In this document: positions 34,801-46,350 of the stretch, piece by piece
Position numbering within the stretch: position 1 is the first letter of the stretch
Layout of the letters: each line of letters starts with the position of its first letter
Source of the DNA: Bolinopsis microptera
Lineage: Eukaryota; Ctenophora; Tentaculata; Lobata; Bolinopsidae
DNA: 64,000 bases
Assembly (NCBI RefSeq): GCF_026151205.1
Contig: NC_087083.1
Span: forward strand, 3,548,536-3,612,535
Direction: 5' to 3'
Position numbers and translations under genes: made by a program
Notes under the pieces: generated by a model
What the model saw: only the letters and a program-made list of their open reading frames with translations
Database searches by the model: none
Told to the model about the DNA's origin: nothing

Positions 34801-37800
34801 TACCTCTAATACAGGCTGAGTTTTAGCCATGAAGATGTTGCTGGTTGAGTCGCACTGCTCGCACCCCACTTACCTCTAATACAGGCTGAGTTTTAGCCAT
34901 GAAGATGTTGCTGGTGGAGTCGCACTGCTCGCACCCCACTTACCTCTAATACAGGCTGAGTTTTAGCCATGAAGATGTTGCTGGTGGAGTCGCACTGCTC
35001 GCACCCCACTTACCTCTAATACAGGCTGAGTTTTAGCCATGAAGATGTTGCTGGTGGAGTCGCACTGCTCGCACCCCACTTACCTCTAATACAGGCTGAG
35101 TTTTAGCCATGAAGATGTTGCTGGTTGAGTCGCACTGCTCGCACCCCACTTACCTCTAATACAGACTCAGTTTTAGCCATGAAGATGTTGCTGGTGGAGT
35201 CGCACTGCTCGCACCCCACTTACCTCTAATACAGGCTGAGTTTTAGCCATGAAGATGTTGCTGATGGAGTCGCACTGCTCGCACCCCCACTTACCTCTAA
35301 TACAGGCTGAGTTTTAGCCATGAAGATATTGCTGGTGGAGTTGCACTGCTCGCACCCCCCCTTACCTCTAATACAGACTCAGTTTTAGCCATGAAGATGT
35401 TGCTGGTGGAGTCGCACTGCTCGCACCCCACTTACCTCTAATACAGGCTGAGTTTTAGGGATGAAGATGTTGCTGGTGGAGTCGCACTGCTCGCACCCCA
35501 CTTACCTCTACTACAGGCTGAGTTTTAGCCATGAAGATGTTGCTTGTGGAGTCGCACTGCTCGCATCCCACTTACCTCTAATACAGGCTGAGTTTTAGCC
35601 ATGAAGATGTTGCTGGTGGAGTCGCACTGCTCGCACCCCCACTTGGTGAGGTTTCTGTCACAGTGCCCGCTGAAAATAGCAAACTCTTCTCTCCCGTGGT
35701 AGTTACCGAACCTCAGCGCTCCCGCAAACTTCATAAACCCTTCAAACTTGCCTCCGACCAGGGTAGCGTCCGTTGTGTCGAGTATCTCTATCATCTGAAT
35801 GTTTTATAGTTAGTTATAAGATACCTTAACATAGCAACTATGGTTTAAAATGTTACAATTTCTTAATGTTAGTTTCTTTCTTTCTAATTATCTTTACTTT
35901 GACATATGGTTATCAAAAACAGTAGAACCTATAACAACTGACCTTGTCAAGATTAGACTTATCGTTGAAAACATGATCGTCATCCACCAGGAGGAAATAC
36001 TTAGTTTTTACCATCTTGAGAGCCAAGTTCCTGCCTAGGAATTAAACAGGAATTAAAACAGGAATTAAACATGAAATGACCACTAACGAACTCGTCTTGG
36101 TAATACAACAATTCATAAAGACGAACAGAACTCTAAAAATCGAGAGAAAGCTTAAAAATTAACCTAGCGAGATGCCCATATCATCACTGTCCCCTATCAT
36201 ATACTGAAGGAAGGGGTACTCCTTCATATCGTCCCAAACTTCTTTCGGGTAGTCGTTAGGACCATCGTCATATGCTATTATCCTTAGATCATATCCTGTA
36301 ATGTGGCATTGGTCAAAGAGATCAGGTTAAATCATTGGACAGCATGTGAAGCATATCTCAAAAAACCGAGAGGAAACCATGGTGATACTTAGCTAAATAG
36401 TAAATGATCCCTGACCGTGCGTTTATAAGTAAGTGCTGATTGTCAGTAAATGACAAACTACAAACTACAAACCTTTTTTGTCCCTGATAGATTTAGCAAG
36501 TCTCATGACAAGGTAAGGTCTTCTCGCTGTCTTTGTTACCACGGTTACACAATCAAACACTTTCTTACATCTGACAATCATTGTTTTTGTCATTATTTTA
36601 AATTTAAGTTTTCATTCAAAAAATAATTATTCTTGATTCACATCATTATAGATTTGCCTGTGGTTATTGTATTTTTATTCGAAAATTCGATATATAAAAG
36701 AATCAAGAATCATTGTACCTGATGGTAAAGAGAGGTTTTAACATCTCCACTGCTTTGACAGGGGGGTTCAGTCCGCATGCTTTAAAAGTGCATGACCCGG
36801 TTGACGGGGCGACTGTGTCTTTGAAAGTTTTTCTCTCCGACAAGAAAACTGAAAATGTTAATCAATCAGTAACAATACTATAAATTAGCAATACTAATAC
36901 AATGATTGCAATGCTAATTGTTTTTATTTAATTTAACCACTTTTTTCTATTAATATATTAACATAGTCACCATAAAATTCATACTAATCTTTTTTGAAAT
37001 GTTTGTGCTTTGTATGGTAAAAATTGATAATAACATTTATTGTTATTGTTACCGGGAGTAACATTGTATTGCTATGTTAACATTGAGTAACATTGTATTG
37101 CTATGGTAACACTGAGTAACATTGTATTGCTATGGTAACACTCAGTGGCGTAACGTTGCCTGTTGGCGCCCCCCTGCCGAAAAAAGCGCCCCCCTGTTGG
37201 CGCCCCCTCCCCTTTTGGTGCCCCTCCCTAAAATTGAACAAATTAGGTGATTTTAAAGAATACGCCGGTAAAATCTCTAAAAAAGTGTGTATCTAGAGCA
37301 AAACGCGCAGTTTTGCTAGTACTTTAGTTAAGTTTTCGAAATTGTCCCACATTCAAACGACAATTTGGCGCCCCCCTAAGACGGCGCCCCCCCTGCACAG
37401 CGGGATCAGCAGGGCCTTTTGTTACGCCACTGGTAACACTGAGGTCTGAGAGTAACATTGTATTGCTATGGTAACACTGAGAGTAACATTGTATCGCTAT
37501 GTTAACATTGAGAGTAACATTGTATTGCTTTGGTAACACTAAAGTAACATTGTATTGCTATGGTAACACTGAATAACATTGTATTGCTATGGTAACACTG
37601 AGAGTAAAATAATACACTAACATGAATCCTCGATAAGCTCTATTCGTGAATCCTCTTCGTGACACGGCGTCAAAGCAACAGGGACATTCAAACAGGTGAA
37701 TCTATTAGATTGGCGGATATCTGTCTCTGAAATAAAAAATATTGAATTTAAAATAAACAAATAGGAGACAAAAAAGCTGTTAGATAAGGCAGTTACCATG

Positions 37801-40800
37801 GTAACCTTGTGCAATGTGCAGTTACCATGGTGACCTTGTGCAATGTGCAGTTACCATGGTAACCTTGTGCAATGTGCAGTTACCATGGTAACCTTGTGCA
37901 GTGTGCAGTTACCATGGTAACCTTGTGCAATGTGTAGTTACCATGGTAACCTTGTGCAGTTACCATGGTAACCTTGTGCAATGTGTAGTTACCATGGTAA
38001 TCTTGTGCAATGTGCAGTTACCATGGTAACCTTGTGCAATGTGCAGTTACCATGGTAACCTTGTGCAGTGTGCAGTTACCATGGTAACCTTGTGCAATGT
38101 GTAGTTACCATGGTAACCTTGTGCAGTTACCATGGTAACCTTGTGCAATGTGTAGTTACCATGGTAACCTTGTGCAATGTGCAGTTACCATGGTAACCTT
38201 GTGCAGTTAGCATTGGAAATATCTCTGGAACACTGGAACAGTCAGATAGCAACTAACGGACTGTAGGAGAGATGCACATTGTCCTGCCACCTATCTCACT
38301 TCGGATGAAGGAGTTATTAAACAGGTTGAATATCATACCCTCTTCGCAATCCACTAAATCTGAAATATTGTTAATCAAAATCAGAAAATGTATACTGATT
38401 TCTAAGTAAAACCTTTTTATCAGTTGATTACTAAGTAGAAGGTGTATTGATTTTATCATTTATTATCATAAATACTTTCTTATTATTTATAATACAGATA
38501 CTTACTTAGTAAATACAGTTAATCTGTATTATACTTACTTAGTAAATACAGTTTATCTTCATTATACTTACTTAGTGAATAAAGTTTATCTTTATTATAC
38601 TTACTTAGTGAATAAAGTTTATCTGTATTATACTTACTTAGTGAATAAAGTTTATCTTTATTATACTTACTTAGTGAATAAAGTTTATCTTTATTATACT
38701 TACTTAGTGAATAAAGTTCATCTTTATTATACTTACTTAGTAAATACAGTTTATCTTTATTATACTTACTTAGTGAATAAAGTTTATCTTTATTATACTT
38801 ACTTAGTGAATAAAGTTTATCTTTATTATACTTACTTAGTGAATAAAGTTTATCTTTATTATACTTACTTAGTGAATAAAGTTTATTTTTATTATACTTA
38901 CTTAGTGAATAAAGTTTATTTTTTATTATACTTACTTAGTGAATAAAGTTTATCTTTAGTATACTTACTTAGTGAATAAAGTTTATTTTTATTGAGAGCG
39001 GCACACTTTCCCGACGGGTCGTGAATCAGTTTACCCTCCGCCGTTAAACTAAAGGTTTGTTCCTGAGGAAAGCGCGATTATTCTGCAGTTTAACTAAAGA
39101 TTTATCCCTCAACCTTGTACCCCCAATATGCCCCCAACCTTGTACTCCCAATATGCCCCCTATCCCCCAACCTTGTACCCCCAATATGCCCCCTACAGGC
39201 ACGTAGCTAGGGGGTCCCTACACACACCCTTGTACCCCCAATATGCCCCCTACAGGCACGTAGCCAGAGGGGGGTCCCTACACCCACCCTTGTACCCCCA
39301 ATATGCCCCCTACAGGCACGTAGCTAGGGGGGTCCCTACACACACCCTTGTACCCCCAATATGCCCCCTACAGGCACGTAGCCAGGGGGGTCCCTACACC
39401 CACCATTGTACCCCCAATATGCCCCCTACAGGCACGTAGCTAGGGTGGCCCCTACACCCAACCTTGTACCCCCAATATGCCCCCTACAGGCACGTAGCCA
39501 GGGTGGCCCCTACACCCACCATTGTACCCCCAATATGCCCCCTACAGGCACGTAGCTAGGGTGGCCCCTACACCCAACCTTGTACCCCCAATATGCCCCC
39601 TACAGGCACGTAGCCAGGGTGGCCCCTACACCCACCATTGTACCCCCAATATGCCCCCTACAGGCACGTAGCTAGGGTGGCCCCTACACCCAACCTTGTA
39701 CCCCCAATATGCCCCCTACAGGCACGTAGCCAGGGTGGCCCCTACACCCAACCTTGTACCCCCAATATGCCCCCTACAGGCACGTAGCCAGAGGGGGGTC
39801 CCTACACCCACCCTTGTACCCCCAATATGCCCCCTACAGGCACGTAGCTAGGGGGGCCCCTACACCCAACCTTGTACCCCCAATATGCCCCCTACAGGCA
39901 CGTAGCCAGAGGGGGGTCCCTACACCCACCCTTGTACCCCCAATATGCCCCCTACAGGCACGTAGCTAGGGTGGCCCCTACACCCAACCTTGTACCCCCA
40001 ATATGCCCCCTACAGGCACGTAGCTAGGGGGGCCCCTACACCCAACCTTGTACCCCCAATATGCCCCCTACAGGCACGTAGCCAGAGGGGGGTCCCTACA
40101 CCCACCCTTGTACCCCCAATATGCCCCCTACAGGCACGTAGCCAGGGTGGCCCCTACACCCAACCTTGTACCCCCAATATGCCCCCTACAGGCACGTAGC
40201 CAGAGGGGGGTCCCTACACACACCCTTGTACCCCCAATATGCCCCCTACAGGCACGTAGCTAGGGGGGTCCTTACACCCACCCTTGTACCCCCAATATGC
40301 CCCCTACAGGCACGTAGCCAGAGGGGGGTCCCTACACACACCATTGGAACATTGCACCCTGATCAAGTCAACACCTACCCAGTCAGGATTGCAGTTTATT
40401 ATACTTACTTAGTGAATAAAGTTTATCTTTATTATACTTACTTAGTGAATAAAGTTCATCTTTATTATACTTACTTAGTAAATACAGTTTATCTTTATTA
40501 TACTTACTTAGTGAATAAAGTTTATCTTTATTATACTTACTTAGTGAATAAAGTTTATCTTTATTATACTTACTTAGTGAATAAAGTTCATCTTTATTAT
40601 ACTTACTTAGTAAATACAGTTTATCTTTATTATACTTACTTAGTGAATAAAGTTTATCTTTATTATACTTACTTAGTGAATAAAGTTTATCTTTATTATA
40701 CTTACTTAGTGAATAAAGTTTATCTTTATTATACTTACTTAGTGAATAAAGTTTATTTTTATTATACTTACTTAGTGAATAAAGTTTATTTTTATTATAC

Positions 40801-43330
40801 TTACTTAGTGAATAAAGTTTATCTTTAGTATACTTACTTAGTGAATAAAGTTTCACCTTGTACCCCCAATATGCCCCCTATCCCCCAACCTTGTACCCCC
40901 AATATGCCCCCTACAGGCACGTAGCCAGGGGGGGTCCTTACACACACCCTTGTACCCCCAATATGCCCCCTACAGGCACGTAGCTAGGGGGTCCCTACAC
41001 ACACCCTTGTACCCCCAATATGCCCCCTACAGGCACGTAGCCAGAGGGGGGGTCCCTACACACACCCTTGTACCCCCAATATGCCCCCTACAGGCACGTA
41101 GCTAGGGGGGTCCCTACACCCACCCTTGTACCCCCAATATGCCCCCTACAGGCACGTAGCCAGAGGGGGGTCCCTACACACACCCTTGTACCCCCAATAT
41201 GCCCCCTACAGGCACGTAGCCAGAGGGGGGTCCCTACACACACCCTTGTACCCCCAATATGCCCCCTACAGGCACGTAGCTAGGGGGGTCCCTACACCCA
41301 CCATTGTACCCCCAATATGCCCCCTACAGGCACGTAGCCAGAGGGGGTCCTTACACACACCATTGGAACATTGCACCCTGATCAAGTCAACACCTACCCA
41401 GTCAGGATTGCAGTGGGCAACTGTAAGTTCTTTATTGTCATCATCTGCATCAATACAGCGACCACCAAACCAGATCTTTAACCTGTTTCCTGTGAAAGTG
41501 TCACCTGAGGAAGTAACCATTAGTAACCAATAGTAATCATAAGTAACCATTAGTAACTAATAGTAACCATTAGTAATCATAGGTAACCAATAGTAACCAT
41601 TAGTAACTAATAGTAACCATTAGTAACCAATAGTAATCATAAGTAACCATTAGTAACTAATAGTAATCATAAGTAACTAATAGTAATCATAAGTAACCAA
41701 TAGTAACCATTAGTAACCATTAGTAACTATTAGTGACCCCACGGTTACTCAGTTAACCTTTTTATGAATATGTTACTCATTAGTCCAAACCTGTTATCTA
41801 AAACAAAATAGTAAAATAAAAGCAGCAGCAAATCAGCGGCAGAAAGCGGCAAGCATTATTAAAAACTCACTGTAATCTAATTAAAGTAAAACTCACTGTA
41901 ATCTATTTAAAGTAAAACTCACTGTAATCTAATTAAAGTAAAACTCACTGTATGTAATTAAAGTAAAACTCACTGTAATCTAATTAAAGTTAAACTTACT
42001 GTAATCGAATTAAAGTTAAACTTACTGTATGTAATTAAAGTAAAACTCACTGTAATCTAATTAAAGTTAAACTTACTGTATGTAATTAAAGTTAAACTCA
42101 CTGTATGTAATTAAAGTAAAACTCACTGTAATCTAATTAAAGTAAAACTCACTGTAATCTAATCAAAGTAAAACTCACTGTAATCTAATTAAAGTAAAAC
42201 TCACTGTAATCTAATTAAAGTTAAACTTACTGCAATCTAATTAAAGTTAAACCTACTGTAATCTAATTAAAGTTAAACTTACTGTAATCTAATTAAAGTA
42301 AAACTTACTGTATTGGTTGGCAACAGCGCTCAGCGGCTGCGGTTTAGCTTTACCGTCTAATTTTATAATAACTTCTGAGGGTATCTTCATATGGTCTGAA
42401 ATTCAGATCACTTACTTTTAACACAGCATATTGATTAACTTACTATACTTACTACTAACACAGCATATTAATTAACTTACTACTTACTATACTTAATACT
42501 AACACAGCATATTAATTAACTTACTACTAACTATACTTAATACTAACACAGCATATTAATTAACTTACTACTTACTATACTTAATACTAACACAGCATAT
42601 TGATTAACTTACTACTTACTATACTTAATACTAACACAGCATATTAATTAACTTACTACTTACTATACTTAATACTAACACAGCATATTGATTAACTTAC
42701 TACTTACTATACTTAATACTAACACAGCATATTTATTAACTTACTACTTACTATACTTAATACTAACACAGCATATTAATTAACTTACTACTTACTATAC
42801 TTAATACTAACACAGCATATTAATTAACTTACTACTTACTATACTTAATACTAACACAGCACATTAATTAACTAACTACTTACTATGCTTAATACTAACA
42901 CAGCACATTAATTAACTTACTACTTATTATACTTACTACTAATACAGCACATTAATTAACTTACTACTTACTATACTTAATACTAAGTACTCACACAGCA
43001 TATTACTGTACATAATAGTAATGTGGAAGTGTGAAACAGAATTATATTACATTACAAAACAGCAGTTCAGCAAGACAGCAGTTAAAACTGAGTCAATATA
43101 TAGCTTAATCAACGAATAACTAAATATTATATGAATAACTTAATAAATAACTAAATAAATAAGAAACCTTGTCTCCGGCTGGATCGCTCTGTGTTTATAG
43201 AGGTGAGAGTGAAGTTGAGAGAGTTGATGCAGGGGGGACTGACGAACTGAGCAATCTCTTTAAGAGCCAGTATTGCGCAAATTAGCAGTACTACTAAACC
43301 CACATACTTCTTCATTAGGTTACTAACCAT
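30984..43330 (-). CDS. B4GALNT: Type II membrane GT12 N-acetylgalactosaminyltransferase with an added ricin-type lectin domain
   Basis: GT12 enzymes transfer GalNAc in beta-1,4 linkage from UDP-GalNAc in the Golgi. Thirteen exons: 43168-43330, 42309-42395, 41398-41504, 38969-39062, 38258-38359, 37622-37726, 36719-36848, 36473-36570, 36164-36295, 35943-36034, 35576-35794, 33029-33186, 30984-31134. All phases agree and they sum to 1,638 nt, 545 residues. Residues 8-24 are a signal anchor (YVGLVVLLICAILAL). Exons 3-6 (about 84-219) are a beta-trefoil lectin: GGRCIDADDD, HCNPDWEQTFSLTAEGKLIH, SGKCAAL, MCISPTV, FTCLNV. Exons 8-13 match B4GALNT1 in order: VTVVTKT, GRNLALKMVKTKYFLLVDDD (metal-binding DDD at 357-359), LVGGKFEG, NIFMAKTQ, AEHADFFVKM. 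In enzymes I know, such a lectin is fused to GT27 at the other end, so this arrangement is odd. Acceptor sugar unknown. Confidence 0.92.
31246..32869. mobile_element. 1.6-kb inverted-repeat transposon built of agcgctgg repeats
   Basis: Ends GGTTCTTTTGCGATAGTC... and its exact inverse, about 37 bp each, flanked by 8-bp direct repeats gtaacttg at 31238-31245 and 32870-32877. The interior is many inverted and direct copies of ccagcgctagttgtcgc and ccagcgctat. No transposase frame. It sits in the last intron of the glycosyltransferase gene. An 8-bp duplication fits hAT or P-type elements, but the ends are not the usual cag. Confidence 0.85.
31768..32143. mobile_element. Element nested inside the 1.6-kb transposon
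   Basis: Inverted ends atcactctacagtcga and tcgagtgtagagtgat interrupt the agcgctat array. The inside differs from the host element: a C-run of about 29 bp, and several ttagggttagggtt tracts (31990-32070). Confidence 0.6.
33200..34152. repeat. 22-bp pyrimidine-rich (on the transcript) minisatellite before an exon
   Basis: About 43 units of gatattaggacaggtattag with variants. On the transcribed strand each unit is rich in T and C with CTAAT motifs like branch points, and the array ends just upstream of the acceptor (TTTTTGCATCAG) of exon 33029-33186. Confidence 0.95.
34165..35575 (-). repeat. About 20 extra copies of the 3' part of glycosyltransferase exon 11 with its donor
   Basis: Units of 70-72 bp. 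On the minus strand each contains GAGCAG, then a block coding CDSTSNIFMAKTQPVLE, then GTAAG. The block is 51 nt, phase 0 to phase 0, preceded by AG and followed by GT, so each is a formal micro-exon. The real exon end is at 35576. Most copies are identical; a few differ (for example gactcag for gctgag). Confidence 0.95.
37036..37611. repeat. 30-bp minisatellite split by a transposon
   Basis: Units taacattgtattgctatggt + aacactgag at 37036-37140 and 37433-37611, interrupted by the hAT-like element at 37143-37432, which therefore inserted into the existing array. Confidence 0.93.
37143..37432. mobile_element. hAT-like miniature element in a glycosyltransferase intron
   Basis: 290 bp, cagtggcgtaac...gttacgccactg, with 8-bp duplications gtaacact at 37135-37142 and 37433-37440. 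Same family as 18179-18482, opposite orientation. Confidence 0.95.
37790..38208. repeat. 28-bp minisatellite
   Basis: About 15 units of gttaccatggtaaccttgtg + caatgtgca. The inner gttaccatggtaac is palindromic. Lies between exons 37622-37726 and 38258-38359. Confidence 0.95.
38495..38995 (-). repeat. 33-bp array of glycosyltransferase exon 4 end plus donor
   Basis: About 15 units. On the minus strand each reads GATAAACTTTATTCACTAA followed by GTAAGTATAA, that is, the last codons (KLYSL) of exon 38969-39062 and its donor. Since 33 is divisible by three, use of any downstream donor would add the 11-residue unit SKYNKDKLYSL in frame. Confidence 0.95.
39105..40345. repeat. 58-bp C-rich minisatellite, first block
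   Basis: About 21 units of the type ccccctacaggcacgtagcc + aggg + tccctacacccacc + cttgtacccccaatatg. Lies in intron 3 of the glycosyltransferase gene. Confidence 0.95.
40341..40395 (-). pseudogene. Partial copy of glycosyltransferase exon 3
   Basis: Duplicates the 3' end of exon 41398-41504 with its GTAGGT donor and following intron bases (ttggaacattgcaccctgat to gtcaggattgcagt, also at 41363-41416). It has no acceptor. Confidence 0.85.
40394..40852 (-). repeat. 33-bp exon-4-end array, second block
   Basis: About 14 more units of the array at 38495-38995, without the rest of exon 4. Together with the flanking 58-bp units it is part of a duplicated block in intron 3. Confidence 0.95.
40853..41362. 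repeat. 58-bp C-rich minisatellite, second block
   Basis: About eight units like 39105-40345, ending at the copy of the exon 3 flank. Confidence 0.94.
41512..41735. repeat. taaccattag-type repeats before exon 3
   Basis: Ten-base units agtaaccatt, agtaatcata and agtaaccaat, starting within 10 bp of the acceptor of exon 41398-41504. Confidence 0.92.
41860..42308 (-). repeat. About 25-bp array containing a splice-donor motif
   Basis: About 18 units. On the minus strand each has TTAGATTACAGTAAGTTT or TTACAGTGAGTTT, and the first is the real donor of exon 42309-42395 (CAATACA|GTAAGTTTTAC). So the donor is repeated downstream along the intron. Confidence 0.93.
42425..43000. repeat. About 48-bp AT-rich minisatellite
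   Basis: About 12 units of actaacacagcatattaatt + aacttactacttactatact + taat in intron 1 of the glycosyltransferase gene. Confidence 0.94.
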
Positions 43331-44375
43331 CCTGCCTATATACCTTCAGTGCAGAGCTTTTAGTTATAATAACTAAATACTTCGGACAACCATGGCTATA
43401 TAGTTAACATTTTTATTAAACAGTAAAGACAATTCGGAGGACGACTAACCACAAAGTTTTAGTCGTCCTTACAGTTGGCACTACTAGAGGCCAGAGGGGG
43501 TGCCAATTTGCTTTTGATGCCAAGTTGATGCAAATAAGTTCAATTTAACGTCCTATAGCCGCAAAAAAGAGAGGGTGCAAACAAAGCAAATAAAACTGCC
43601 AAAGCATAAGCAAAAGACATGAAAAAGACATGAAATAATTTTAGGGGCTAAAATTGCGAGGTTACACTAATTAAGGAACTCGTTTACCTTGGCAACTGTG
43701 TTACCTTGGCAACCCCTTGTTATACCTTGCCAACTGTGTACAATACAATCTAACAGGTCGGTGTTATAGCTGTAGTGGTACTGTGACGTGTGTAAAAATG
43801 CCAACAACAACAAGGGGGACAATGACCTTCACAAAAAGTGGTAAATAGGTGTTATGTTAGAGGAGCTCTATAGTAACAATTAAAACTTTGAGACAATTCA
43901 CGTGTAATTCGGAGCAACTAGTTCCTGTGTAATATGTATAGATTGTGTAGTTTCTTTAGTATAAGGCAACAAATATTTAAGTAAGATTTGCGATTAAGTT
44001 GGTCTACAAGTATTAAACTGGAAGTAACCCGAGTTAAGATAGCAACAGCAGAAATACACAACTCAAATTAAACTCTAGCTATGTCCTGTGAGATTGCAAT
44101 CACACGGAACTCTGAAATAGTGACACCTCGTAACCCCCCCCCCCCCCCCCCCCCCCCTCCAATGTAAAACCTAATGTGTGATCAGCTTTATATTATCCAG
44201 TGCTGCTGCTAACAGGAATACAATAAATCACGGTGCTTTAATTACATTTCAGTTTGATCTTACATCCAATAATACAATTACATCCGGGATTAGATTACAA
44301 TATCCACCCCTCGTATATATAGAAGGGGTATATATATATATATACGATATATGATATCCCTGTAAAAATATCGTG
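43331..44375. other. Upstream region of the glycosyltransferase gene
   Basis: Should hold the promoter and 5' UTR. A perfect hairpin ggacgactaa...ttagtcgtcc lies at 43439-43468, a C-run of about 25 bp near 44133-44157, and a palindromic tatatata stretch at 44328-44350. No coding exon seen. Confidence 0.45.
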
Positions 44376-44379
44376 AAAC

Positions 44380-45085
44380 CTCATCCTGATGGGCGCCTGT
44401 AAGCCTCGTGGCTCGTATATATCAACCTGCAAAGTGAAACCTCATACTGATGGGCGCTGTAAGCCTCGTGGCTCGTATATATCAACCTGCAAAGTGAAAC
44501 CTCATCCTGATGGGCGCTGTAAGCCTCGTGGCTCGTATATATCAGCCTGCAAACCTCATACTGATGGGCGCTGTAAGCCTCGTGGCTCGTATATATCAAC
44601 CTGCAAAGTGAAACCTCATACTGATGGGCGCTGTAAGCCTCGTGGCTCGTATATATCAACCTGCAAAGTGAAACCTCATACTGATGGGCGCTGTAAGCCT
44701 CGTGGCTCGTATATATCAACCTGCAAAGTGAAACCTCATACTGATGGGCGCTGTAAGCCTCGTGGCTCGTATATATCAACCTGCAAAGTGAAACCTCATC
44801 CTGATGGGCGCTGTAAGCCTCGTGGCTCGTATATATCAGCCTGCAAACCTCATCCTGATGGGCGCCTGTAAGCCTCGTGGCTCGTATATATCAACCTGCA
44901 AAGTGAAAGCTCATCCTGATGGGCGCTGTAAGCCTCGTGGCTCGTATATTATATCAACCTGCAAACCTCATCCTGATGGGCGCTGTAAGCCTCGTGGCTC
45001 GTATATTATATCAACCTGCAAACCTCATCCTGATGGGCGCCTGTAAGCCTCGTGGCTCGTATATATCAGCCTGCAAAGTCAAAAA
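44380..45085. repeat. 58-60-bp minisatellite
   Basis: About 12 units with cctcatcctgatgggcgctg, taagcctcgtggctcgtata and tatcaacctgcaaagtgaaa, some lacking the aagtgaaa part. Open frames on both strands are by-products. Confidence 0.94.
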
Positions 45086-45139
45086 CACTCATCCTCATCC
45101 TAGTGCCAAATCACGTACAAATTTTCTATAAAATTGTAT

Positions 45140-46350
45140 AAGAGTATAAGCTGTTTGATCAATTGTTCGATCAGTTGTTCGATCAGTTGTTCGATCAATT
45201 GTTCATCAGTGGTTCGATCAGTTGTTCGATCAGTTGTTCGACCAGTTGTTCGATCAGTGGTTCGATCAGTGGTTCGATCAGTGGTTCGATCAGTTGTTCG
45301 ACCAGTTGTTCGACCAGTTGTTCGACCAGTTGTTCAACCAATTCTTTGACCAATTCTTCGACCAATTCTTCGATCAGTTATTCGATCAGTGGTTCGATCA
45401 GTGGTTCGATCAGTGGTTCGATCAGTGGTTTGATCAGTGGTTCGACCAGTTGTTCGATCAATTGTTCGATCAGTGGTTCGATCAGTGGTTCGATCAGTTA
45501 TTCGATCAGTGGTTCGACCAGTGGTTCGATCAGTGGTTCGATCAGTGGTTCGATCAGTGGTTCGATCAGTGGTTCGACCAGTTGTTCGATCAGTTGTTCG
45601 ATCAGTGGTTCGATCAGTGGTTCGATCAGTTGTTCAACTAATTGTTCGATCAGTTGTTCGATCAGTGGTTCGATCAGTGGTTCGATCAGTTGTTCGACCA
45701 GTTGTTCGACCAGTTGTTCGACCAGTTGTTCAACCAATTCTTTGACCAATTCTTCGACCAATTCTTCGATCAGTTATTCGATCAGTGGTTCGATCAGTTG
45801 TTCGATCAGTTGTTCGACCAGTTGTTCGATCAGTGGTTCGATCAGTGGTTCGATCAGTGGTTCGATCAGTTGTTCGACCAGTTGTTCGACCAGTTGTTCG
45901 ACCAGTTGTTCAACCAATTCTTTGACCAATTCTTCGACCAATTCTTCGATCAGTTATTCGATCAGTGGTTCGATCAGTGGTTCGATCAGTGGTTCGATCA
46001 GTGGTTTGATCAGTGGTTCGACCAGTTGTTCGATCAATTGTTCGATCAGTGGTTCGATCAGTGGTTCGATCAGTTATTCGATCAGTGGTTCGACCAGTGG
46101 TTCGATCAGTGGTTCGATCAGTGGTTCGATCAGTGGTTCGATCAGTGGTTCGACCAGTTGTTCGATCAGTTGTTCGATCAGTGGTTCGATCAGTGGTTCG
46201 ATCAGTTGTTCAACTAATTGTTCGATCAGTTGTTCGATCAGTGGATCGACCAGTGGTTCGATCAGTTGTTCGATCAGTGGATCGATTAGTGGATCGATTA
46301 GTGGATCGATTAGTGGATCGATTAGTGGATCGATTAGTGGTTCAACCAGT
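45140..46350. repeat. 12-bp gatcagtggttc array
   Basis: About 100 units of gatcagtggttc / gatcagttgttc / gaccagttgttc with higher-order blocks repeated (45230-45660 resembles 45810-46235). The unit has no stop in any plus-strand frame, giving long frames such as SISGSISGS (45163-46353). None starts at ATG with gene-like context. Confidence 0.93.

Noticed and set aside
38575-41550. Plus- and minus-strand repeat frames (NKVYLYYTYLV, CPLQARSQ and similar)
   Set aside because: Products of 33- and 58-bp arrays; only the minus-strand exons 3 and 4 within them are supported.
44381-45131. Repeat frames such as CKPRGSYISTCKVKPH on the 58-bp array
   Set aside because: No start context, frames broken by unit-length changes, no homology recognised.
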